Origin: Mycocentrospora acerina
Lineage: Eukaryota; Ascomycota; Dothideomycetes; Pleosporales
NCBI GenBank assembly: GCA_022701365.1
Contig: JAKUHH010000150.1
Coordinates: forward strand, 620,001-684,000
DNA length: 64,000 nt
Direction: 5' to 3'
Shown: piece by piece, positions 34,401-43,260 of the stretch
Position numbering within the stretch: position 1 is the first letter of the stretch
How the letters are laid out: every line of letters begins with the position of its first letter
Made by a program: the position numbers and the translations under genes
The notes under the pieces: model-generated
What the model was told of the DNA's origin: nothing
The model's database searches: none
What the model saw: only the letters and a program-made list of their open reading frames with translations

Positions 34401-34917
34401 TGTACGGCATCAGTACTATATTGATGTAGGCTATTGCGCAAATGAGTACTTCTATTGTTGTCGCATGTTATCCGCAGTTGTGTACTGTCCTCTAGAAAGT
34501 CGTTTCAAAGAGATTTACAAATATCACCATGAGCAGCCCCTAGTATCTACCCAGACCAGCTTCAATCATAGCCCCGGCTAGGATTGATGTCGGCAGTGGT
34601 TGTTCTGAAAGTTCGGAGCCTGAGCCTTTCCATCTTGGACGTCAAGAACTGTGGGACATAGCATATGATGTAGAGAAAGGGACAGCTGCAGATAAACAGG
34701 TCATGCCATTCTGCTACGAATATGCAACCTTGGAAATGCCGGTATTTTGCTCTTGGATATCCAGCCCTGATTTCCCTATATCATTCTCTACTTTCAGATC
34801 CCTCCCTTCCAAACTCGATGTACCTAATTACCGAGTTTCCTCATACCTAACACTTTTGTGTCTCATCGTTAGGTTCTCTGTCAGGGCCCAAGATGTTAGG
34901 CATTGCGTTTCTACTGT
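31422..34917. other. Long gene-free region
   Basis: 3.5 kb without a supported gene. The right half (33400-34900) is AT-rich with broken hydrophobic frames, which could be the relic of a mutated repeat. A 10-bp perfect inverted repeat lies at 34380-34389 / 34424-34433. No transposase or reverse-transcriptase similarity was recognised. Confidence 0.45.
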
Positions 34918-36135
34918 TTACAAGCTCTTTATTACCACAAAGCTAGACCAACCTGTAGCCGTCAGCTGTGCAATGTTCTTCCCACTCAGTACGTCAAGCT
35001 CCTTGAACTCTTCTGCAAAGTTCTTCTCTGTATTCAAGCCTAGCTGACCTCTACTGTTATCGCCAGCGACGAATACAGCTCGCTTTCCTGACTCTGCTAA
35101 CTCTGCAGCGACCAACACATGACCGAATCCAACCGCGACATCATAGACGATTGCCTCCTGGCCATCAATCCAAACTGTCAAGCACTTCACGAACTCATCC
35201 TGCTCGTCCTCAACACTGATTCCTGCACTCATCAAGGAAGCATTGCCACCATTCACGCCTGGAACAGCCTTCTCTTTCAGTACATCGAGTTCTCCAACCG
35301 CCCCAGGGCATGCCTGGCCCCACAAGAACAGCTCGCCATCCACGCTCACTGCTGCAGTCATATAACCTCCGGAGGCAATTCGACGAATACGTGTCTCTGA
35401 AAAATAGGGCACAGGTTCAAAGTCATCCACCCCCTCATATGGTCGGCCAAGACACTTTGGATACCTGGGGTCACGTGTGCACGTATAGAGCTGGCCGAAT
35501 TGATCAACGGCCGTGGCTGTAGTGGCGTTCAGGCACCAATGGGTTGGAGCAAACGGAGCAAGTGTGGGTGACATTGGCAAGGCGTTGGACGCGAGACAAT
35601 GGCGCAACTTAGCTAGATTGTTCACGAGTATGACACCCTCTTCGGCCTCTTCGGCAAGAGATTTCTTTTTCACGCTGACCAGCACGTTGCCTGCACTGGC
35701 GACCTTGATGTCGATCTTTTCGTACTCGGAATCGTGCAGAACCAATGCCGCTTCCTGGGTAACGGCTTCAACAACTTTGTAGAAAAGGGTCTTGTTTTTC
35801 TCTCTTCCGGAGATTACAGCGCCATGCAACCCATCGTGCATCGTGCTGCCAAAGAATTTGACCACACCATCTTCGTTGAGTGTTTCCTTGATTGTTTGAG
35901 AATAGATAAGGTTTTTCTTTTGTGTGGTGGTGAGGCCTGTGCCTCTGTATTCGATGGTCCAGGAATTGACTTCGTTCTGATACGCGATGACTGCGTCACA
36001 CCACGATGACCAAAGAAGTTTGATGGTTTTGGCACTGAGACTGGGTGCTGCGAGATCGATCAGCGATGCAGGCGTTGATCGTGAGTGTGAGTGCAAGTGT
36101 GAGGATGTGTCAACACCAAATGCGAAAAGTTCCAT
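34918..36135 (-). CDS. RCC1-like repeat protein
   Basis: Single exon; 405 aa from the Met at 36135 (MELFAFGVDTSSHL), preferred over 36207 because RCC1-like proteins of this type begin directly with an M-E-L-x-A-F-G strand. It carries degenerate RCC1/beta-propeller blades, such as HWCLNATTATAVDQFGQLYTC, RRIASGGYMTAAVSVDGELFLWG, VAVGFGHVLVAAE and VFVAGDNSRGQLGL near the end. RCC1-like proteins in fungi include Ats1/alpha-tubulin suppressor and relatives, acting as scaffolds or exchange factors. The repeats here are too diverged to claim RanGEF activity. No signal peptide. It lies downstream of the IFI6/27-like gene on the same strand, 477 nt away. Confidence 0.82.
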   Translation of the reverse strand: MELFAFGVDTSSHLHSHSRSTPASLIDLAAPSLSAKTIKLLWSSWCDAVIAYQNEVNSWTIEYRGTGLTTTQKKNLIYSQTIKETLNEDGVVKFFGSTMHDGLHGAVISGREKNKTLFYKVVEAVTQEAALVLHDSEYEKIDIKVASAGNVLVSVKKKSLAEEAEEGVILVNNLAKLRHCLASNALPMSPTLAPFAPTHWCLNATTATAVDQFGQLYTCTRDPRYPKCLGRPYEGVDDFEPVPYFSETRIRRIASGGYMTAAVSVDGELFLWGQACPGAVGELDVLKEKAVPGVNGGNASLMSAGISVEDEQDEFVKCLTVWIDGQEAIVYDVAVGFGHVLVAAELAESGKRAVFVAGDNSRGQLGLNTEKNFAEEFKELDVLSGKNIAQLTATGWSSFVVIKSL

Positions 36136-36612
36136 GTTTCGTAATACGGCCACGAAAGGTCCGAAGTCTAGTGGGAAATGCAAACTCTCCTCGGCTGCAT
36201 GTAGCACTGCAGCCTCGCTTTTGGTGTTGCCAAATATGGGCCAACGCTAGAAGGCACTACGCCCTATCACGTCCCAAGGTTTCGTTGCAACGTCGCAAGC
36301 CATGTGCCACTCTAAGCTCATCAACAATTGCCAGAACACGAGCATCGAACATCGTATCCCGTTTTGAAACATTGTCGCGTTCCTTGACTGTGTATTCAGG
36401 GGTCTCACGATCGCATAGCACGCATGACATCACTCGAGGAGATGAACGCCAGGATTGGGATGGATGAATGAGCACTGATCTACGCCCAGGTACAGGTCTG
36501 ATGCCAGTCCGTCTACCCGCCCAGTACCGCCCGCAACACCGAACCAGGTAGGTCAAATACCAGAAAGGAGAGAAGCAGTGGCTCTCTCCATCCTTGTCAG
36601 AGGGCTGTCGAT
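36136..36612. other. Spacer with promoter of the RCC1-like gene
   Basis: 477 nt between the IFI6/27-like gene end and the RCC1-like gene start, both minus strand. It must contain the RCC1-like promoter. No specific element recognised. Confidence 0.45.
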
Positions 36613-37214
36613 TCAATGCCACGTCATGCCCAGTCGCTGGAAGAAGGAGAAAAGCGACCCCTTGGGCACCAGGCCACGGTACGTAGACTGCCACCCTGCA
36701 GCAAACGAGCCTGTATCAACCTGTCAGTGCATATTGATTTCCCCAACCCAACACACGTACCCTCAAGCGGCCCCTCGGCAGCAAACCCCAGCGCCTCAAT
36801 CACCCACGGCGCAATCATTACGAGCACACCCAGCGCAATCACGGTGCAGAATACAGGGTGTTCAACTACGAAGCCCTCAATGCTGAGCGCGACGTCCCAG
36901 GATCTCTGGTACGCGTTGCGGACTGCAGGCCCGAGGTTGTCATGCGCGGCTTTGAGCGCGACGCTGAGCTTGTAGAGCACCCATTCCGCGAGCCTTTGCG
37001 TCCAGCCATAGGATCCAACGATAGAGTCGAGCTTGGCCTGCAGTATTGGACCGAATTTGTCGGCGCCGAGAATAGCGTCAATAACTTGCTCTGCTACTTG
37101 CGAGGCTGTGCGCGGGTCGGAGGACAAAAGAGCGGCTTTCTCGTCGGGGTAAGTGTCTTCCGTGGACTCGCTGTAAGCGAGACAGGCAATGCAAGCTTGA
37201 AAGAGATTTGCCAT
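36613..37214 (-). CDS. IFI6/IFI27-like small membrane protein
   Basis: Exon 1 37214-36761 and exon 2 36710-36613, intron 50 nt (GTACGT...ATACAG); 183 aa. The N-terminal 100 residues are soluble and helical (ADKFGPILQAKLDSIVGSYGW...). They are followed by a hydrophobic Gly/Ala-rich segment (CTVIALGVLVMIAPWVIEALGF) and GPLEGSFAAGWQSTY, then GLVPKGSLFSFFQRLGM. This ending resembles fungal members of the interferon-alpha-inducible IFI6/IFI27 family (ISG12), small mitochondrial or ER membrane proteins of uncertain function. The second exon is needed for the family ending; reading through the donor yields an unrelated Arg/Ser tail. Its role in fungi is unknown. Confidence 0.75.
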
Positions 37215-38511
37215 CTTGAGATTGAAGTGTTTGATAGTACACAAGAGATTCCCGGGTGAGGTTGTGTTGATAAACGTTCGTCCTAAGCGCTTGCGGCGCT
37301 GCTGCACCGGTGAAGGTGAGGATGAGAATGTGAGAAAACGCAACCATATCGAATCATTTTCTAAACGCCGCATACATGCTGCACTACGGTGTTAAGCCTT
37401 CAGCGTCAGCAATGAGGCTGAGCGCATGGAGTCAATACTGCATGACATTAATTTGCGTATCTATTGAAATTGATGCTTCTTATGATACAATTACCAGATG
37501 CAATTGTCTACAACAGGCACCCTTCAAGCAGCAGGAACCTGCGGCGTAAGCTTTACATTTCTATACATTCTATGTACTCCTCGAATTAGTCGAGACTCTG
37601 TCGCCGCCTGACCATGATATCTCACGCTCTCTACGGCTGGTCATCGTCCCATATCACAGACGGTGTGGATGACGTACGACAGCAAGTGAGAGTCCAAATA
37701 AGTTATAAAAGGGGTTGCTGTATCCGGTCAGAAACCTCTTCAAGCACTATTTTTCTCGCTCCAAAATCAAATTTGCCGCCCAGCCTTGATATAAGAAGCC
37801 AATACCTTTCACCAGTACTTGCAGTAGGTGATGTGTTGGATGAGCACAGGGTTCATAGGAATATTGTTGATATATAAACTCTTGTATTAATGATCTGCTT
37901 CCCTTGACAATTAAAAAGTAATAGGACCAACTTCAGTCACTTGCATAGTTCGGTATTTCACTTTCACTTGCTTTAAAAGTTCGTGCGGTTTTGTCGCTAC
38001 CATCTGGCTGTCTTCTTTGTACTTGAAATATTGCACAGCTTGGTAGGTGGCATTCGAAATACCTCATACAATGTTGCTATGGCATTCTCCAGGTTCAACT
38101 ACATACTCAGACATCTGGACTCTCAAGCTTTTTTTCCATCGTACATACCTGCAAAGCTCAACCTGAGGGTTTGTGCTTACATGTATCGCATGTTCAGATG
38201 AGTGGCAAGATGGATGTTACGGTGCAGTTGTAGACTACCAAGCCGGCAGAGCACTTTTGCATTTTGTGATTTTGTACTGTATTTTTTGGTAATAGCGCAC
38301 TTCATCATTACTAAATCGCCTTTACTTCACATCCAACTCTACTGCTAGCTCGTTGACATGAATCCCTTATATTGCTGAATTTTGTCCTACTCTTCTCCAC
38401 TCATGATCACCATCCAACCGTGTGAACATGAACAGATCAGGAACCTACCACTTTGAAGTAGTCTATTCTCTTGCCTCCTTCGTTTTCCATACATCTCTCT
38501 AGTCCGTCAAC
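37215..38511. other. Divergent spacer
   Basis: 1.3 kb between divergent genes (IFI6/27-like minus, 38512 gene plus). AT-rich in its middle. Contains both promoters; no gene recognised. Confidence 0.45.
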
Positions 38512-40258
38512 ATGGGCGGTCACGCTTTCAAAAGCCTTCATTGTCCTCGTATGCCTCTCAACGTTTATGCCAAAGTCAAGGCCCAAACTACCACTTCCTT
38601 ACAAACTATCTTCTCCCAAGTCGTTGTACCTACAGAGATGCCCGAGAAAGAGGACTACGGCGATATCGACTTTCTGGTATCCGGCGCCTTCAACTCATCC
38701 AATCCCGACACTACCATCGAGACCTTCGATTGGCCCAACACTATCTACGCCATCAAGACCGCCTTCAATACCACCCATGGACGACGCGGCTTCTTGAACC
38801 CTGACTGCATGTATTTTGCAATTGACACGCCAGATGATCGCAATGAGTATTTTGTGCAGGTCGATGTCAAAGTCTGCTTCAAGCCAGAGCTTTTTGAGTG
38901 GTGCACATTTCAGTTGAACTATGCCAGCAATAGCAAGATGATTGGCAGTATGATGAAGCCTTTGGGCCTCACGATTGACCTTGAAGGTTTCTATATTCGC
39001 ATTGAAGATATTGAGGAGAAGAACTTTTCTGGTAGCATGGTGTGGATTAGTAAAGATCCTAGGGATGTGTTGAGAGTTGCCCGCTTGGATCGTAGAATCA
39101 TTGACGCAGGATTCAAGACCAAAAGTGAGGGTAAGTCTTGTGTTAAATAAGCGCGGTTTTGGACTTTAAGCAACGTGGCTCTGCTGATGCATAACAACAG
39201 TTTATATGTATTTGGCCAGTTCATGGCTTTTTAATCCAGCACATTTCGCAGCTCGCTTGACTGAGGAGAAGTACAACGATCGACTTGATGAACGCGCTCC
39301 TCACTGGACGTACTTCATCAGGGAATGGGTACCGCAACACTTTCCAGACTACAGGTTCGCAGAAAAGCCGATCCCTGGTAACGACAACGAGTTTATCAGC
39401 CAACAAAAAGAGAATAATGTTGACTTGTGGTACAAGCGAACACGAGTGGCGGTTAGAGATAGAGTGTTCACCATGTTTCCTCACGTCGCAGTCGCTTACT
39501 ACACAAAGCGCGCTACATACGTCAAAGAGCTTGAGGAAGCCAGACTAAAGGAGATGGTCATGAATGCTCTTCCCATTGGTAGAGAAGGTTGGAAGGACGA
39601 TTTCCCTCGGCCACAAGTCATCATCAAACAGCAAGGACCCATTACTTCAAAACCCAAGTCGAGAGCAGTTGGTGAATTGACACCACCGCTAACCCCTACA
39701 ATGGTAAGCGACAAGTTACTCAACACTATCATTCCCTTCCTTTCAGTATCATCCACTACCTCTCAATCCACGCCAAATCAGGCATATGACATACCGCTCT
39801 ACCTCAACCCACTTTTACGTAAACCCCCAGTACCTTGCAGACCCCGTCCACCGCCACTCAACATGTCCCCAGAGGCTAAGCTCCTCTGCCTCGCTCGCTG
39901 GACACTCTTCGACCCTTCCACTGGCGCTTTACATTTGTCCTCCACGCCGCAAGACAGGGACTACGATATGCAATGGACAGATGCTCAGTATGCTGGCGCT
40001 ACCGATGATACCTTGTTCCAATGGGCAAGCGGGATGTGGTGGCAGGTTTGGATCAGACAATCGTACGTCAATTATGTTGGAATGTGGAAGAATAGGTTTG
40101 AGATGGAGAATAGGAAAGTGAAGGAAGCAAGAGGTGAGGCATTGTGGAGGGGGAAAGCGGAGAATTTGGATAAGATGAACAGGGAAAAAATCTCTGGTAG
40201 GTTGAGGGCGTTGAATTTGAGTCTGGGATTGGAGGATAGTGATGTGAGGGTACTTTGA
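38512..40258 (+). CDS. Conserved fungal protein, possibly nucleotidyltransferase-like
   Basis: Exon 1 38512-39130 and exon 2 39201-40258, intron 70 nt (GTAAGT...CAACAG, phase 1); 558 aa. Joining gives KTKSEVYMYLASSWLFNP. The N-terminus (MGGHAFKSL, then KEDYGDIDFLVSG with acidic pair Asp51 and Asp53) resembles proteins widespread in filamentous ascomycetes. The GDIDFLV strand recalls the G-x-D-x-D metal site of the nucleotidyltransferase fold, and TPDDRNEYFVQVDVKVCF could supply a third acidic strand. This is inference, since the usual GS helix is not obvious. The C-terminal half is Trp- and Tyr-rich (WTYFIREWVPQHFPDYRF; GMWWQVWIRQSY) with a Lys/Arg-rich helical end. No signal peptide. Function unknown. 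Confidence 0.78.
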
Positions 40259-40537
40259 GAGTAGGTTTGACTTTTTTCACGGGTAGGATAACGGAAAGGA
40301 CAGGCATGGAATCAAATTTATCGGTAAAGTTATTCTGAATAATAGAATCCTATTAAAGGGTTGGGATGAAAATAAAAAGTTCGAGTTGCGAGAGAAATCA
40401 TGACTTTTGGTAGCTTTGTGTGTGTTGATTTCAGTCATTTCGTTAACTATAACTCAAGTCACATCCCTCTGGCTTTTCTTCCATAAAATTTGCCACCATG
40501 TTTTCCCTATTCCTATTCCTTTCTCAAGAGGGTTCTT

Positions 40538-42399
40538 TCAGATGGTGAATCTGAACGTTGGGTCGCCCAATAGCACTCTTTCACCCCTATCAGCCTGCGC
40601 ATTACATCTCCTGAAGTACACGGTCAGTAAACCTACCTTGATGATGACCAGCTTTATTGGGTTAGCTTATCGCTTTTCGAGTGATGGGGGTTCAAAGCTG
40701 TACCACATTGAATACCATGCAGGCTGCGAACCCTGACACACACGACGGCGCATCTTGTGTCCTGAATATTAGCGTGCCTGTAATCCCGTCAATTTCGCCG
40801 ATGGTGGTGAACATTGAAGAATAGAACGCTCGTTGCCATTGTCCTCGAATATTGGTTGACTAGTAGCTCATGAATTGATGGAATAGCGCTATTGGTTCCG
40901 GACAATGTAATAAATCCACCAACATATTGGCCCCACGTAAACTCTACAAAGCCCATAATGGGAAGGCCTATCAAGCCCACCTATTGATTTTTGATTAGTA
41001 TACATGGCCCCTGTGTAATTGCAGCACCGGAACTCAAAACAAGGCTTACCAAACATAGAAAACAAACCACTGGCCCACGAGTTTGGTACTTGTCGCTAAA
41101 CCAAGCAGAGCTATATATTGAGGAAACCAGATGCTGCATAAGGCGACACGCCAATGCACTGGGTCATCGCAACGGAGAATTTGAGTTTAGTGGAAAGTTT
41201 AATTGGTAGGAAGAATATAAACCCACAGGCTATAGTGGTAAAAAAACAAATCATGAACGGCGGGGCGTAAATATACCATTCCGTGGCAGGTTAAGAACCC
41301 ATGTGCAGGAGAGAGGCTCAGACTCTACGTTTCCACGGTCTGCATTGAGTCTGTCGATGACTAGGTCAATTTCGCGTGGCTTGAGAAAGCCCCAGGATGT
41401 TTTTACTTTTTTGGTCGGGAAATTTGACAACGAAGCTAGATACGAAGATGGTAGCACCACACGTGATGACACCTTCCATTGTGAAAATCCTATTAGAGTG
41501 TCAGATCAGAGACACGATTTAGGAACGTCTGTACTTTCGGTCCCCTCTGAAGTATATGCCATGCCGTAGTTTAGATAAATTAAGTTTCATCCTTGCATGT
41601 ATGGATCAAAGCATTTTTTACAAGATATATTTGACCATTAAGAAATAGGTTAAATAGCATGAGAAATTCACAACTGACATATTTTCCAGCCAGGTATCGC
41701 ATTAAAGGACTTTAGATACTTACACGCGCCATCCTATGATGTCTTGAACGCCTTCCATTTGCTGAGGGGCGTACGCTAGAATGCCAGAGGGCAGGGGTGA
41801 CGCTTTCAGTGAAGTAGAAGACATTGTACCGCTTCGCAACCTCGACTGCGTCTGATGAACTTATTATGCTCGATTGAGTAGGAGGTTGGAACCTTGCAAT
41901 TTGTAACAAATACGAACATCCTGGGAAATACCCACTCTCGAGCAGTCCAAGTATGAGTCTCAATGGAATTGAAGATTGCCATGATACTGTGAAGCCGAAT
42001 CCAACCATGACCACACCCAGGCCATAAAGATGCCAGGTAAGAAGAATCTGGGCCCGACCTTGCGGCAGCCGATGAGCACAGGTGGCCAAGAGAGCATGTA
42101 TGTGATGAAGAAACACAGTTTGACAAGGTTGAAATCATGTTCCATAGCCACGCGCAAATCCGTATGCATGCCAGAAATAGCTGCATTTGAAAAAAATTGC
42201 GATTCATTAGACTTGTTCCGTACGTGTCCCTTAAAGCAGGGATAAGACACCAGTCTACGCGATGACGAATGCGGGAAACCTTTTTAGGATTGTGCGTGAT
42301 GACCGAGGGAGAGGGCGATGTAGAAGGAGAGGAGATGCCATTCTCGTCGCCCACAATCTCAAAGTGAGAGGTATAGGACACTCTGATATTTTGTGCCAT
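40538..42399 (-). pseudogene. Decayed MFS transporter (anion:cation symporter, Dal5/allantoate-permease type)
   Basis: Reads on the minus strand from the Met at 42399 to a stop at 40538-40540 but not in one frame. Recognisable pieces in order: RHRVDWCLIPAL; AISGMHTDL...FNLVKLCFFITYML; KVGPRFFLPGIFMAW; then, shifted, GVVMVGFGFTVSWQSS and LILGLLESGYFPGCSYLL; VAKRYNVFYFTESVTPAL; IFTMEGVIT; SWGFLKPREIDLVIDRLN; TTIACGFIFFLPIKL; SDKYQTRGPVVCFLCLV; GLIGLPIMGFVEFTWG; GTLIFRTQDAPS; and the typical ending RRCNAQADRGERVLLGDPTF. Pieces sit in different frames. Breaks include loss of most of the first membrane segment, a lost G near 42012, frame changes near 41780 and 41115, an extra A near 41402, and TAG stops near 41113 and 40862. 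Two introns are still visible (donors GTAAGT near 41721 and GTAAGC near 41048). I judge it non-functional. Confidence 0.85.
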
Positions 42400-42793
42400 G
42401 TTTTGTAGCGAAGCGAGAGCATCACCTACAAAAGCAGGAGACAGGGAAATTAGAGCCGAATATATATGATCAAAGAGGCCTGCATTTTAACAAGACTGCA
42501 CCCCGGTTGCAAGTCTTGCGAAGGGCGGAAGCCCTGGAGATAGATATTCATACCTTCTTCGTCCACATCTACTCTTGCCATCCTCAGAAGTGGTCATCCT
42601 ACTTCGTCACTTCAAGAACCCATAGTGGGGAGGTCAAGATGTTTTATGTGGATATGAATAAAAAACAATCGAATACCATCACAGATTTGTGTGTCGTAAC
42701 CCCATACCCAGTATGCGGACGCTAAATGTTTGGGATAACATTGTGGGGAAGTTCTCGTTCATTCTAGATAGGTTCTTAGAAAGAAAGTGATTT
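42400..42793. other. Spacer
   Basis: 394 nt between the transporter pseudogene start and the unrecognised fragment. It would have held the transporter promoter. Nothing else seen. Confidence 0.4.
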
Positions 42794-43260
42794 TTAAAGG
42801 CCCAAGGTCAACCAGGGTAAGAAGAGCGGGATTTCCAAGCTCCTATTCCCCAAGCTTGCTAGGCTGTAGTGAGCATCCCACGGAGTTGCCTTTGATAGCC
42901 TGGTAAATATGCGATGTGAAACGATCCAACACACTCTCAAGCTATTCAGTTTGAGACTCGTGAGATATGCATAAACGACGGCTAACAGTGTATAGCCCGT
43001 ATGCGCTTTGTAGGCTCTTATTTTCGCAAACCTAGAAATATCTATTAACAGCATTTCGGCAAGAGATTGTTTTTTTTAACTACCAGCGGGACAATGAACA
43101 CTTACGGCAAGTTTGGTATCAAAGCCCGAAAAAGCAAATGCAGTGATGTATCGGATATAATAGCCGTTTCAATTTCATAATCGCTTCCGTCAAGTGCACA
43201 AACAGTCTCTTCCGTGCCGTCGTTAAGTTTGCATATCTGTTGGTTCTGAACAAGCTTGAT
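42794..43260 (-). pseudogene. Unrecognised two-exon coding fragment, probably partial
   Basis: On the minus strand, 43260-43106 is open and follows a perfect acceptor (tttctgtag). It ends in a donor (GTAAGT), and after a 74-nt gap a second acceptor (ttctag) opens 43031-42794. The two pieces join in one frame over 130 codons: it includes EETVCALDGSDYEIETAIIS and SDTSLHLLFRALIPNLP, then, across the join, FAKIRAYKAHTGYTLL and SLRVCWIVSHRIFTRLS, to a stop at 42794. The frame contains no Met before the join, so at least one upstream exon is missing or unrecognised. I do not recognise the family. It could be the 3' end of a real gene, a gene relic beside the dead transporter, or chance. Confidence 0.35.

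Noticed and set aside
40538..42399. Reading the transporter as an intact multi-intron gene
   Set aside because: Single-base frame changes at 42012 and 41402 fall inside conserved segments with no splice sites, and TAG stops interrupt membrane segments. Introns cannot explain them.
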